Shown here piece by piece: positions 1-17,100 of a DNA stretch of 64,000 nucleotides; the stretch's first letter is position 1, and each line of letters opens with the position of its first letter. Both the position numbers and the translations under genes were made by a program. A model generated the notes under the pieces. It saw nothing but the letters and a program-made list of their open reading frames with translations. It searched no databases and was not told the origin of the DNA. The DNA is from Allacma fusca. Its lineage: Eukaryota > Arthropoda > Collembola > Symphypleona > Sminthuridae. Where the stretch lies: contig OX359245.1 of the NCBI GenBank assembly GCA_947179485.1, positions 33,157,067 to 33,221,066 on the forward strand, read 5' to 3'.

Positions 1-3
1 TGT

Positions 4-473
4 AGGGGCTACTTAAGGGTTTTTTGGAGATAAATACTTGAAAATTCCGGAAGGAGGGCCCCAGGCTGGGGGGAATCTGAAAGCTGAAGGGGGTCACTCC
101 AGTATCGGATTTGTGATCCGGTTCATATGAAATTTTATGTGTAGTCTTAATAGGATTTTAGTAAGGTCCTTGCTAGAAAAATAGTCAAAATCCTAAGGGA
201 ATGGAGATTTTTGGAATTTGTTCAGAGTGTTTACAAATGTAATCAGATCCGGATTTGCTCCTTCTGAACTATAATAAAGGATTTTGACGAGTTCGACATT
301 ATGGACCTTACGAAAATCCTTTTAGGGCTGTATGTAAAACATTTCATGAGAATCGGACCTCAAATAAATGAGATACAGGAGTAGATCTTTCAATTTTGGA
401 GTCCCCCCCCAGCCAGGGCACTTATAAATGGAATATTTTGAGTATTTTCCCGGAGGTACCTTAAGTAGCCCCT
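4..473. mobile_element. Foldback (long inverted repeat) MITE-like element
   Basis: The two ends are inverted copies: AGGGGCTACTTAAGG at the left and its reverse complement at about 459-473. The similarity continues inward. The left stretch at about 60-80 (CCAGGCTGGGGGG), the ATGAAAT block near 130 and the GGATTTTAGTAAGGTCC block near 155 all recur in reverse complement between about 270 and 415. The element is therefore one imperfect palindrome with arms of about 200 bp around a centre near 240. There is no ORF. The left flank is cut by the window start, so a target duplication cannot be tested. It lies upstream of the first visible DNAJC9 exon, probably in an intron of that gene. Confidence 0.75.
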
Positions 474-741
474 GCGAGAAAGGTTGTAATTTTAATGATA
501 ATTCAGATACGGAGCAATGTAGTAGTAGAGTGCGTTTGTAAACACCTAATTATTTTTGGTATTTACATCCTGAATAAAATATGAATGGTTTTGATGGTTC
601 TATGTAACAGTAGCAAGGCCGTAAGAAATAAATATTTTGATGTACACTGTTGGACCAAGTGCTATGACAGTTCTTTACTTTGTGTTTGTTATTCAGTGGA
701 TAAAATGTGTGGATTATAATTTACTTGTGTGTAACAGCTAG

Positions 742-1389
742 GATGTATTGTTTAAAATAGGAGAGTGGCCTTCGGAGAAGTTTGAAATTGACTTGACCCG
801 ATTCGACGTCCGGATTGACATGAATGCTGTGGAACAGTTCAAGAAGGAGTACCAAGGCTCTGAAACGGAAAGGGATGACATTAAGAAATGTTACGAAGCC
901 AACCAGGGCTCCTTCATCAAAATATTCGACACGGTCTTCTTCATCAACGTCATCGATGACCTGGACCGAGTCACGAAGATCATCGAGGACGCTATTGAAA
1001 CCGGGGAAATTAAGAGAGCAGCTCAGCCCAAAGGATATCCCCATCGCTGGAAGAAGTACTTAGCAAAGGTAATCCATCAAAAAATATTCTTTTCCAAAAT
1101 ACTTACAAATCTAAGGCTATATTTTTGAAGAAAAGTAAAATTATCCTCCTCATCCATACAGTGTCAACGTGAGGCGAAAGAAGCCGAAGAGATCCTCGCC
1201 TCCATGCACCAACGAGACTCCCGTCGTCGAGGAGCCAGGGACAACTCCAGCAATGATGAATCATCCCTGCAAGCAATGATCCTCCAAAGAGGGGAAGAGC
1301 GCTCGAAAAGTTTCCTGGAACAGTTGGAAGCCAAGTACGGAGACAGTGCCCCACAGGATAAGAAACGACGAAAAATGTCTAAAAAATAA
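742..1389 (+). CDS. DNAJC9: DnaJ homologue subfamily C member 9 (DNAJC9), C-terminal two exons
   Basis: Exons 742-1068 and 1162-1389 (stop TAA) join in phase 0 and give 184 residues. The first exon follows an AG acceptor at 740-741 and the intron 1069-1161 is GT-AG. The protein matches the part of DNAJC9 downstream of the J-domain: a KxYQGSExExxDIKxxY segment, an IEDAIETGEI helix, a basic QREAKEAEEI helix, and the C-terminal MILQRGEERSKSFLEQLEAK followed by a lysine/arginine-rich end. In other animals DNAJC9 is a J-domain co-chaperone that recruits HSP70 and binds histones H3-H4. The J-domain is not in this window; it must lie upstream, beyond the foldback element. The ERCC3 gene starts about 640 bp downstream on the same strand. 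The identification rests on remembered family sequence and is firm; the exact 5' edge of the first exon is less certain. Confidence 0.87.
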
Positions 1390-2033
1390 TACTCTCACAA
1401 GAGTATTAAGTACATAGGCAGAAAAAAACAAGGACAACTTTAACACGCTCGACTCTCATAATTTTATTACTTAGCTTTTTTTTTTAAATTCAAAACCGGA
1501 TCCAAAAATCCACACAATAACATTGAAAGCTGTAAAGTACCAGCCATTTTAATATCATAGTAATATTATACTTACTTCCGTATTTGTATATTTGTTTTTG
1601 TAAAAATCAGCAATACACAAAAAATAGTAATAAACAACAACATTATAATTCTATAAGCTTGAAATATATTAATAAATCAAACCACAAAATAACAACTCTT
1701 CTTATTATGATCACAGGATGAGAGGCTAATACTGTACTTCTTGCAGTTTAATTTCGTCTCAAATCCTATGTAATTCACAAATTACTCCAAAAATTGTACA
1801 ATAAGTTCATCATGATATTTTAAGCCCAAAAGTATCCTCCACTCTTTAAGACTGCACGTTTTGAATTCTCCAACGCTTCATAAAAGCTGACATGAAGTGG
1901 AGGGAAGCTTCAATTGAACGTCCACTGAGCTGCGGGAAGGAACTTCCAAACTTTTACTCCTAAACTTTGACACGAACTTTACGAAAGGTCGCAGGTCATG
2001 TTCTAAGAGCGCTGTATCTTCTGTTTGCATATA
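1390..2033. other. Intergenic: DNAJC9 3' end and ERCC3 5' leader
   Basis: AT-rich DNA of about 640 bp. AATAAA-like motifs between about 1630 and 1680 could serve as the DNAJC9 polyadenylation signal. The last 200 bp are less AT-rich and probably hold the promoter and 5' UTR of the helicase gene. I see no other gene. Confidence 0.5.
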
Positions 2034-6015
<3,982 letters not shown>

Positions 6016-6104
6016 GGCTAAGGAATGTGGGCTGGTTCCAAGATTTTTATTTAAAATGTTTGCATTTTTTCCAATGAAATTTTTATAATTAAATGTTTAA
6101 AAAC

Positions 6105-6110
6105 AATAAA
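6105..6110 (+). terminator. Polyadenylation signal of ERCC3
   Basis: AATAAA lies 90 bp after the ERCC3 stop codon in AT-rich sequence, and the next gene begins about 430 bp further on. Confidence 0.6.
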
Positions 6111-6539
6111 TTCCCTATGTGTGCAATCTGCTTTAGTTGTACGTTAAGCACTTTTTACTAAACTTTAGTTCACTGCTGTAAGTTACTTTCAACATGATAG
6201 TATTTTATTGAGAAAGTTTTCATTTCCTTTATATTTTATCTCTCGGAACATTTTAAACACAGAAGAACTCTTCTCAATTTTCGGAATCGAAGCAATGTCC
6301 CCATTCAATTTCAAAAAGTTTAAAAATAACTTAGCTATTATTATTATATACATATGCAAAAAAAGATGATTTCACTTCTTTGTCCGTTAACAATGAAACA
6401 AACGATTCTGAATACTAAACATATCACAAATGACAACAACAACCTATGTTTTCCTCTGAGCCGCATTTCAGCCAGGGTCAGTGCTAATGTTGGCGTCAAT
6501 AACAATATAAATATTTAGTCCTCACTTAAACCACAATTA

Positions 6540-8223
6540 ATGATGAAATCAAAATGTTTCCCTATTTACGGTACCTGCCTTGTCATTTGCAGCGTCATCA
6601 TTTATCCTTTGCTTTATTGGCTGACAATTACGAGATACAGTACTGTTCCAGTTCTCCATATCACTCTCTCTGAAAAGATGTCGTCTTCCAAACAAGCTGA
6701 ACTTCTCAAAACACTGATGGACTCAAAACCTGAAATATTGTTTCAAGGGAAAGACGGTCAAAATTCAGAAGCAGTTCCAGCCCTTTTGAGTTTTTCCAAT
6801 ACTACCTATTCCATGATCAAGCCTGCAGAACGCGTAACCAGTATTTTAAATGACAACATGTCCATGGACGATCCCCATTTAATAGAAACCATTCGGTCAG
6901 TTCATTAATGGTCAGGGCAATAAATTATAAATGAAATAAATGAAAATTGCAATTTCTTTTTCAGGAAAAATTTGATTCCACCTTCGGAGAAACGTTACAA
7001 ATTTAAAAATCTACTGTACTATAAGCCTAACGCAAATCCTTCCGCTGGTCAAGTTCAAGCTGTGCAAGATATATTAAAAAATTTTGTAAATAATAATATT
7101 TATGTTCAATTATGTATACCTATATGTTACAAATATTTCAGTTTAAAATTCAGAAAACTTTTTGTAGAGATACATTTATAAGTGATACCTGCTTCAATTG
7201 AATTTGAAACCAATTATTAATATTGACCCCAAACTTTTTCCTACTATTTATTTAACCACTCATTTATAAGTAATTACATATTTTGTTATTGTACATAGTG
7301 TATTTTATTTCATAACAAAATGTTTTATGCGCACCGAAAACTTACAAACAGATTTTTGATTTGTTTCTAAATTTCAGTTCAAGGTTTAATTTTGAAAATT
7401 ACTGGTGGAATTTTAAACAGGGCTCGAACGGTTTTTATGTTGAATGCGGTGCCAATGATGGTGAATATTTCTCCAATTCCCTTTGGTTAGAAAGCACCCT
7501 TAAATGGGAAGGCCTGCTGATCGAAGCCGATCCGAAAATTTTTAAACATTTGAAGTCTAAAAATAGGAAAGCATGGATCGGTGGATTTGGCCTCTCTGAC
7601 ACCACATACGCTAAAAATGTAAGAAAATTGTGATAATTTTTTTGTGATTCAATACCCAAAACTCATTTGATTCTTCCAGACAAGCTACTACATCCAAAAG
7701 AGATTCTCTTCGCGTTTGGGAAGTGGACTTATTCCCAGTAAAAATTATCACGCAACACAAAATGTTTCAATACAGTGCTTCCCTCTGTACTCGGTTCTGC
7801 TGGCACTAAATAGAACCGTTATAGACTTTTTCAGCTTGGATGTGGAAGGGAGCGAGATGGATATTTTAAGGACTATCCCATTTGACAAAATTTTAATAAA
7901 GGTAATCTTTCATTTTCGTTCAGATAATTAACACACTCATGTTCTTCTTATCATTGGGACTTGGGACCTATATTTTTGATCCAGTGCATAAACTTGATTT
8001 TGTGTAGGTAATAACTGTAGAACATCTAATTCTAAAAGAGGGTAAACTCGGACTGAGAAGATTTCTGGCCGACAAAGGTTACATTTTTTTTAGGACAGTA
8101 GTGACCCCTACTTATTCCTCTGGAGATTCCATTTTCATACATAAAAGCGTTCAGCTCTCCAAAGCTCAAATAGCCCGCATTGGGATTGAAGACAGCAATG
8201 TTAAGAGGCCACCTCGTGTATAA
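6540..8223 (+). CDS. FkbM-type methyltransferase domain protein, Star-like type II membrane protein
   Basis: Exons 6540-6895, 6965-7085, 7421-7618, 7680-7901 and 8008-8223 (TAA) join to about 370 residues. A short cytoplasmic N-terminus is followed by one hydrophobic segment at about residues 8-27, then a luminal part. Residues about 165-185 read GFYVECGANDGE, the glycine-rich SAM-binding loop of the FkbM methyltransferase family. FFSLDVEGSEMDIL and VITVEH follow at the usual places. In insects this architecture is found in the EGFR-pathway protein Star and many relatives; the substrate of the relatives is unknown. Exon 3 is uncertain: an acceptor at 7375 would break the frame with exon 2, while the acceptor at 7420 keeps it, so I chose 7421. 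I do not assign it as Star itself, because arthropods have several paralogues. Confidence 0.82.
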
Positions 8224-9003
8224 GGTGTACAAATGTTAAGTGTACCTACAGCTTTTACAATTATTACTTAATACAAAATTACATAATAGGTAGATATTTA
8301 GAATGAATTTTCTTTTAAACTGCTTTATTCAGTACCACAGTAAAAATAATGCCAGTTATTGGGAGTTTTAATAATAATTCTACAAAATTACGTATGGTTC
8401 AGATTATAAATAAATATAAGTAATTCGATAATAATTAAAATGAATGTGATACTGAAGACACAAGGGATTGGTCTTGATGTTAGTTAAAATATAAATAAAA
8501 AAGCTTGCTTTCATTTTCAATAGCTGATGCTAATTTTGAAAACATGATAATTTTTTTCTCATATACTTATTCAATATCATAGAGAATAAATACCCTAATG
8601 TTTGACATTTAACCTATTTTTAGGGGGATTCCCAGAATCTTGTAATATCTTTCCTCCGCTATCAGAAAATATTTTAATTGTACAATAATTCATCACATAC
8701 TTTGCATATAGGGTTTACCTCGGGTCATTACAGGTCACTCAAGCATGCAGTACGTTACTTCGAGATAGAAATACATATTACGTAATGCACATGTAAAATT
8801 AGTCTGTATTTCAAAATTGTAAAATATACAAACACAATTTATGTATCTACATATGCATATTTGGCTTTCAAAAATAATTGCAAGCTTGTCTATAAGTTTA
8901 TCTTACCCCAGTCCACTTTGACCTGTTTACTGAGAAATCTGCGATAATAATAATTGCATGATAATTAGCAGACAATAATATAAAAAAACCTGGTCCTTTC
9001 TCC
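8224..9003. other. Intergenic, no gene seen
   Basis: AT-rich DNA. An AATAAA at 8409-8414 may end the methyltransferase transcript. No ORF with a recognisable family or splice structure is visible. Confidence 0.5.
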
Positions 9004-9010
9004 TATAAAT
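9004..9010 (+). promoter_or_regulatory. TATA box of the DM9-protein gene
   Basis: TATAAAT sits about 125 bp upstream of the start codon at 9134. Transcription would start near 9035, leaving a 5' UTR of about 100 bp. A TATA promoter suits a regulated, tissue-specific secreted protein; that use is inference. Confidence 0.5.
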
Positions 9011-9133
9011 ATCCGAGCTGTGAAAAGAAGCTCAAGTTTTAGTGTCGATTAAGGGCAGTCTATAGCAACAAACCTCCTGTGTCAAAATAACTTTGGGTTT
9101 TACATCAGGTTCTAGCAACACTCAGCACTCAGA

Positions 9134-9966
9134 ATGCACCAATCAACTATAATCGTGGTGAGCCATTTTTCCTAAAATCATAAAATTAAATCTGACTTTT
9201 AATTTGACTAAATTTTGAAAACAAACTAAAATCATTAAAATACACGAAATTTTGGAATTAGAGATATATATTTTTGTATTACGTAATAAAAAAATGTTTA
9301 CTTGAAAGGGTTTGGATATTTATTTAGTAACTGTTCAGTAGGCGTTTCAGAATTTTGTTTAAATTTAAATGGTCCCCTAAATTTGAATATTAAAAATTGC
9401 AGATCTTCGCTGGACTTTTCCCTCTTTTGGCAACTTCCGCCAAATTCCCCGCCCAATTTCCCACAAAGCTAGAGCGCTATTGGTGGCGCAAAGGTTTCTG
9501 GCGTCAGCCCTCAAAAACGACAAATCCTCTGGAAGCAGGGATGGACCTTGTGAAAATGCCCTTTAAAATCTGCCGTTCAGTTAACTACAAAGGGGAATCC
9601 ATTCCAGGGAAGTTTCTCGACGGGGCTAACATTTGCTACATTGGATTCAACGGCTCAGAAATCCGTCTATCCAACCCCAACGAGTACCAACTCCTTGACA
9701 CAGACAAAACATCCCACTTTGAATGGATCCCTTCAAGGAACGGTGATATCGCCAATGGGGCAGTGATTGGAGGGATCTCAAAAAATTTCGAAGTTTATTT
9801 CATTTGCACAGCTGCTCACTTGGAAAAAGGCAAGACTGTGATTCTCATTGGGAAATTACAACCCAGTGAAGGTGCTTGTTTCGTAGCTTTTCACGGAAAG
9901 GAATTTTTTTACGAAAGTTACAGTGTCTTAAGGGATTCTAGATACGCTGTAAAATTTCAGGACTAA
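9134..9966 (+). CDS. Secreted DM9-repeat (DUF3421-type) protein
   Basis: Exons 9134-9157 and 9403-9966 (TAA at 9964) give 196 residues. The first exon codes only MHQSTIIV and, with the start of exon 2, forms a signal peptide ending near LLATSA. The mature part holds two DM9-type repeats: GESIPGKFLDGANICYIGFNG followed by FEWIPSRNGDIANGAVIGG, then GKLQPSEGACFVAFHGKE followed by a YESYSVL segment. The W-x-P-x-x-x-G-x-I-x-x-x-A-V-x-G-G pattern is the core of the repeat. DM9 proteins in other animals can bind mannose-type glycans and act in recognition or secretion; the role here is unknown. The mature N-terminus is basic and tryptophan-rich (RYWWRKGFWRQP) and is not part of the DM9 fold. A run of nine C follows the stop codon. 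Confidence 0.83.
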
Positions 9967-12900
9967 ACCCCCCCCCCTGAAAATAGCAACAGCAACTGTT
10001 CCAACATTTTTTAATCATTTTTTGAAAATATTCAATAAAATTTTATGAGCAAAAAAAATATGCAAATCTCATTCAAACTAATGCTACGAGAATTGCGTAA
10101 TTATATGTTTCGAGCCAGAGCTTTGAACGGGAGCTTTAATTGTTAATTAATTCTGTCAGAGATGATTATTATCAATTATATACATTTTGGATCATTAAAT
10201 AATATTATCAATAAAGATTTATGTCGTAGAAAGTATACACGTAACAAGATTCTTCCTTGCGGGAGCAACTTCCGCTTAGAAAGGAATCATACACACTTGC
10301 TATAGGATTACGACTCACAATCATCAGTGGACAAGACTGTAAACAAATCAGGTTTACTACAAGTAGTATCTGTATTGAGCTTGTTTATACTCAAAATGCA
10401 TATGCAATTATGCTCAAGTATTCACACGCCCAAAGATATAATCTTCCCCAGTGAATTTAATCCCAACTGAGGAAAGCCAGCATAACCGCGGTCATTGTAC
10501 GTCTGCAGTGCTCGGACGTAGGATTTGTAGACAACTGGGTCAGGAAGTCAGGATGCAAAAGCATACACTTGAATGACTCACCCGCTCATACATTCGTAAT
10601 AGGACATGCAGATAATACATATGAAAGTGCATATAAAAATATTATTTATTAGGCAACGCATCATACAGCAGTATTCACAGAAGTTCAGAGATAAGGGCTC
10701 TGCAGACAAACCTGTTTTTAAACATTTAATCCTATGTGTTGTGTAGCACGCCTATTTCTTGTCAGTGAAATTATAAACAATAAAGGTACATGTTATTGTT
10801 ATGATGAGTGTGTATACAGCTTCTACACAAGAGCTCCTAATGAGTGTCTTTCTTATGTGAAGGCAATTTGTAATTTTTTAGCAAACTCTCTAAATAATGT
10901 CATTTTTTCTCTCTGGAACACAACTTTGTCACAAGGGTCAAATTTTGCTAATTTCAGGAATTATGTCTCATGTGAACAAGTAATAAGCAAAAGATTGGAG
11001 GAGAACATTATTTTTATTAAAAGATTCATTTTTTTAGTTGGTATTTATTCCTAGAAAATTTTTAGGGGCACCGTGAAACAAGCTAAACAATTATTGTAAA
11101 TGCACCATGCATAGCCTTTTCCTTTCCCCCTAGCTCATATGCAGGCAATATAATAACACATGTTACTCCCCCATTTTAAAGTAAATTGTTTTCCAGATTT
11201 TTTAAATTTTGTTTCATTGACGTAGGTCAAAAATTGACGTCACAGGTCTTAAGAACTTCAAGCAACGTCGAGATTATTTCTTGTATTGTATTGTCAAAAT
11301 TGCCAACACTACAAATTTTGGTTCTCAGGCAAAACGTTTTCTAGAATTTCTGTCAATGATCATTTGTAGAAACTTTTATGGGCTTTCTGTGGAGTTATTC
11401 AAAAGATCCCAACGATTAGGATTACGAATATGACCCAAAAGGGTAGAGAACACTGTTGGGGAAATTCATCTTCAGAAGCAAAGATGATGGAAAAGGAGAG
11501 TTCCTGAACTTGCCTTTCTTCATGGATGTGTTTATCTTCATCCAAATTTCTAATTTGCATTTTTTGCAATAATTACTATAGAATTGACATGACTCAACTT
11601 TCCATGAAAAATTGGTGAATGTTACATCAACGCTAGATCAACCTTTTAGCAGGAGACATCATAATTGTCGTAAACTTTGTACTGTATGTATAATTTGTAC
11701 ACTCAGTAGCTAATTACAATGTATGGACCAATAAATTAAAATTTCCTGTTGAAGTCCAAACCTATACAGTAATCTATGTTCAATTCAAGCAAGTATGTAC
11801 ATATTGTCAGGGTTGGGGAAATAAAAAGGAGGAGGAGATAAAAATATATCGAAGATTAGTACAATGTACTAGACTTTATTCAATTACATGAAAAGAGTAG
11901 GCAAGAGACAAAACGAGACGCACCACGTTTGTTAAAATATAAATGTAGAGTGATCCTTAACAATTATCTCCACTATGGAGAGATCGGCCTTCCTATAGTT
12001 AGCATTAGCTAACTATATTAATTTAAAAAGAAATTAAATTGTAGATTTAATTTCAACAATTGGATAACTAAAATAAATATTTTAGTTAAACCAAACATGG
12101 CCAGTCGATGATGCTTGCAGCGGAGACGACCATCACAATATCAAGCATGAATCTTTAAAATGTTCTGAGACAAATAATAGGGCACAAAAAATGACTTGGA
12201 TGATAAATGTTAGGGCAAAAGTAAAAACGAGACCTTACATGCGTGAGAGTGTCAGCTCATCATTGCTCCGAGCATAACCCCTTAAGAACTCAATCATTTA
12301 CATGTTAAATTACTCATCTGGTTGGGCTTGAAAGGAAACTCTACAGTTTTTTTCATACTAAATACTTTTGGCTTTCTTGTTAGAAAAAAAACAAATGCAT
12401 TTTTTTCCTACAATCCTTAGCGCTAAATAATCCTACGCTATCCTTAGCAAACATAGCGCTATATGTTTGCAGGCTATCAGATAGTTTAAAAGGTGTTCAA
12501 GGGGAAATTGATTGTCTTAGCTTTCGCTTAACACGATTATTAGTAGTTGTAATTTATAAAATTCTGTTTGACTTTTTCCCTTTTTACTTTCATCCCAAAA
12601 CCGGATATTTTGTGACGATCTTTCAGATTTTTTCCCCCTTCTGTAGTAATGCTTTAAGAACATGCAAAAGATCATGTGGGATCAACACATTTTTATTCTT
12701 CTGCAAGATACAATTATTTTATTACCCAAAAGTTTACGAGCTTAAAACTTTCAAAATTATTACGTTGCATTTAAACATGCTTTTTGAAGAACTAATGCCA
12801 TTTTTATTAAAAGGCGTCAGGCTTCATTAAAAATAATTTGTTATTTCAACATATTACAATACTTTAATACCAAAAGCGGTTTGAAGCCCTCTCAGAATTT

Positions 12901-14174
12901 ACCCAACTCTTGACTAACAGTCAGAAGGAATGTAATTATTTCACTGAGAGCCTCAAGCCTCAACAATAAACCTCTTAAAATTTTTTAAGATTGTCCAAAC
13001 GCGCTTACATTAATAAAATAAATTTTGCGAAACCAGAATTAAAGAGTCATGGTGATTATGATTAATTTACAAGAAATTGCCAGCAATATTTACGCTCAAA
13101 TCTATAATGACATTTCAGTATTTTAGACATTTTCATTAAAGAAATTTAATTTGGGGCAAAGTGAGAATAAGTACAACTAACCGCAAATAATTACAGGTTT
13201 GACCAATCGTGTTTCACTAGTTACAAAAAAAAAATTCAGACATACATATGCTTGCAAGTATCTTATTTTACATTTACGTCAAAATTGTTTACACTTCCTT
13301 GTAATATATTAGAAATTTGTATCGTACGATCTGGGAGCTGATCTCAAAGGAGAGGATGGTAAAACAAACAATAGTTAGCTCAAATATTGTTATTTACTGT
13401 ATAAATCATTTGTGCTGTAAATACAATTATTTCCGTCCTTAATGAGATCCCATGTCAGTTTGCTATTCAAATGGAAGCTCTTAAATTCATTGGCAAATGC
13501 TTACGTAATTGTAAAATGAGAAGCGGAAGATATTAAATAAATGATAATAAATGCTGTACATGGAGATCATAATATTTGCCCATTGCATGTATAGAGCTTT
13601 GTATGAAATTTAAGCCTGGGGTAGATGCAATCAATATAAGAGTAACGTTTATGATTACGGTAATGGCTTTAACTTTGCCTAAAACAATAGAAAAATTTAC
13701 GCCAAGATGGACTTAAAATTTCCCCAATTTTCCAAGGATGTTCAAATGAGTGAGTGCTTACAAAAGAGACAGGAAATTTCCCTGGCCGGTATGTAATCAA
13801 GCATTACCTCATTGGCAATGGTCAGTATTACCTTACGGGATGTTACAAAGACTAAGGTAAACAATAGGTGCTTCACTTTTGGGAAATTTAGGTGCAGGCG
13901 GCCAGTTACCTCATGAGGAGTCGCGTGTGCTGGCTTCTTGGTAAGAAAGTGGTCTTCCCAGAACCACATGGGAGATCAGAATCTTCTCAGTTTCCTTTTA
14001 ATCTTGGCGAGCGGAACAGGCCCATCATTCCGTACATAGTGGGAAAGTGACTGAAGGTTTGGGCTCGGAAGTGATTCTTTATTTTGTTGTTTTGTGAACT
14101 TTTTGTGTGTGTGTGTGATGGGACTGGTGCATTGAAACATTGGAGCGCTTGGGGTAAATTTATACAATTTGAAA
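9967..14174. other. 4.2 kb stretch without a recognisable gene
   Basis: AT-rich DNA. ORFs up to 106 codons occur but show no splice structure, composition or family resemblance that would support them. A (TG)n run lies at about 14106-14118, and the last 200 bp probably hold the promoter and 5' UTR of the GMC oxidoreductase gene. A small perfect hairpin lies at 11994-12017. The part at about 11800-12300 looks repeat-like, but I could not define its ends. Confidence 0.55.
11994..12017. repeat. Short perfect inverted repeat
   Basis: TATAGTTAGC, a four-base ATTA loop, then GCTAACTATA. It stands alone in noncoding DNA and no role is evident. Confidence 0.7.
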
Positions 14175-17100
14175 ATGGGTGCTAGTTTTTTCCAAACGTT
14201 GCCTTTCATGGCAAATCCGAACTTGGAATTTAAAATGTTCTTGTATGGGTTTGCCTTATCCTTGGGTGTTTACATTACGTCTTTGGATATGGCGGATAGG
14301 GCTGCGGACAGGGTGCGAGCAAAACTTCAGAGAAATCTTCATACGTTTGATTTTATTGTCGGTAAGTTACAATTTTAATTTATACAATTTTGTTGAATTT
14401 AATTTCTCTAAACTTTACCCACATTTCTTAATTAAACAGAAACTTTTCCCTGTAAAAATTTTCCGGGATGTTCATTAATGTTTTTTTATTATACGTAAAA
14501 AAATTCCCAGGAAATTTGTAATGTACACTGAAAACTTTAGCTTGGTTTTTTTTAGAAGATTCTGTAAGAATTTTTTTTGGGGGATTTTAAATAGACAAAA
14601 TAGTAGCAATACAAAATTATAGGAAATTAAATGTATTTTTCTAAATATTTTGCCTATGTTTTTACAGTTGGTGCAGGTTCCGCGGGAGCCGTAGTAGCGA
14701 ATCGTCTCTCCGAAAACCCAAAATGGAAAGTGTTACTTTTGGAGGCTGGAGGGGAACCAGTGCCATTTGGATTCATTCCTAGCTTCTCCCTTTTTATGCT
14801 CAATTATAAAGAAACTGACTGGAGTCACTTTACAGTGCCTCAAAAAGCAGCTTGCTATGCTCTGCCAAAGCATGTAAATGTTTACCACAATTTTTACACA
14901 AAATGTAATGAAGGTAAAGGAAAAAAAATTATAATTAAATGTACTATTTTAAATTTTATTATTAAAGAAATCAGGCTGGTCTCAGGGCAAGTCCTTAGGA
15001 GGGACTTCCAACTTGAATTTTATGATTCATTTAAGAGGCAGCCCTCAAGACTATAATGCTTGGGCTAATTTAACTGGCGACCCAAACTGGAACTATGAAG
15101 GTTGCCTCCCATTTTTTAAAAAGAGTGAAGATTTCCACGGGGACTATGAAAATGGTGAGAAGTTATATTATTATAGTCAGGCGAAAAAAAATTCGTCTTA
15201 AAATGATTTTTCCCTTGAACTGTGAATTTTAATTACGTATTCTGCTTCTTGGAAAAAAAGATGTGATACATGGACGAGGGGGACCTATGCGTATTGAACG
15301 TCCTGGCTACCAAGGATTGTCCAGTGAATTCATTCAAGCAGGCCAGGAACTAGGACTGCCTCATACAGACCTCAATGGCTATTATACGAAAGGTACAATA
15401 CAGTTACGGCACAAAATCCGTGCAAACTTTTCCCTTGAAACCAAAGTATATTCCTTTTTTCAAGCTACGTTTTAGAGATCAAATTGTAATTGGTTAACAA
15501 ATTTTAGGGATTGACTATATCTACTATCCAATCAGGAGAGGTTCTCGTGACGCTGTCTTCAATGCCTTCATCAAACCTGCAAGGCGCAGGCCTAATTTAA
15601 CCATTTTTAAGTTTGCGCATGTCAACAAGGTACGCTAGATTTATACACACTCTACTTTGAAGTTGCTTCAAATTATTGCATATGTCTATTTTACTAATTT
15701 TAGGTTCATTAATTGAATATCGTTAAAAAATTTTTGTATTTCTGCAGATTCTTTTCAAAGATGGAAATGTAGCCCATGGAGTTGTTTTCGATCGTCATGG
15801 GGAACAACGAACTGTGTACGCTACGAAAGAAATTATTTTATCTGCAGGGGCGGTTCAGACGCCCAAGATCCTCATGCTGTCGGGGATCGGCCCAGCAGAA
15901 CATTTGTCATCATTAAGGGTAAGTGCAACGTGCTGTAATGTAAATGTGCTAGATAGTTTATAACCGATATTAAGGGCATGTAAAAAATCGTCTGTGCCTA
16001 AACAATACTGAAAATCCGTTGGAAAATACGTACAATTTTATAAATATTCGAAATTTTAAATTCAAACCCGGGCTATAATATTCAGCAAAGATCTTGCAAA
16101 AATTCAAGTATGTAGAATATTGAACGTGCAGTTCAAAAATTCCTGCTAAATTGATGTTTTTGAATGTTGATTGCAGATCCCCGTAATTTCAAACCTCCCG
16201 GTTGGTAAAAACCTGCAAGATCACATCTCCACCTATTTAGGCCCATTTGTAGTGAACTCAACACAAACGCTACTTTTAGACCGGGACATCACTCCCAAAA
16301 CGTGGGTCCAGTATCTTTTCCGTGGAACTGGGCCATTAGCCACCTCCACTGCGGACGCCACTGCTGTATTCTCCTCAGCATGGGCAAAGGCCAGGGGTGA
16401 AGACGACTATCCCGACATTCAGTACATTTTATCTGGGGGTGCCCAGCACGAGTCTTCGCCCAAAGAATACTCAAAAGCCTTCCATGTCCGGGAGGACATA
16501 TTCTCAAAATATGTTAGGACATCCATTGGGAAGGATTCTTTTTTTATTATTGTCTCACTAGGCCGGCCGGTTGCAAGGGGAGAAATTACCCTGTCTAGTA
16601 ACGACCCCTACAAGGAACCAATTATAGATCCGAATTACCTGACAAATAATGAGGACATTATTCGGATGATTGAAGCAGTAAAGAAGGCTGTAAATTTAGC
16701 GGAAAATACAACCCCATTTAGAAAAATTGGCTCAAGATTAACGGACACACCCTTCCCTGGATGTGAGCACGTGCCCCATAGGAGTGACGCGTATTTTGAA
16801 TGCTACATCCGGTCGTTATCTCTAACCCTTCATCACATTGTGGGGACGGCCTCCATGGGTAGGCCCGACTCGCCCCATGCAGTTGTGGACACTGAATTAA
16901 GAGTTATTGGGACCAAGGGGCTGAGGGTTATGGATGCGTCTATAATGCCGATTGTGCCCGTCACTAACACACAAGCCCCTTGTATTATGATTGGGGAGAA
17001 GGGGGCGGATATGATTATAAGATCTTGGGCAAAAGAAAATAATTTCGGTCATTCAGCTTCCACTACAAAGAATATAAACTTTGGGGCTATTTTCAACACC

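Noticed and set aside
7361-7420. Alternative earlier start of methyltransferase exon 3 (acceptor at 7375)
   Set aside because: It would join exon 2 out of frame. The acceptor at 7420 keeps the frame and the family alignment.
10734-11054. 106-codon + strand frame in the 10-14 kb gap
   Set aside because: No recognisable domain, no splice context and composition like the surrounding DNA.
11800-12300. Solo LTR of a retrotransposon
   Set aside because: Some repeat-like sequence, but no matching TG...CA ends with a target duplication could be found by eye.
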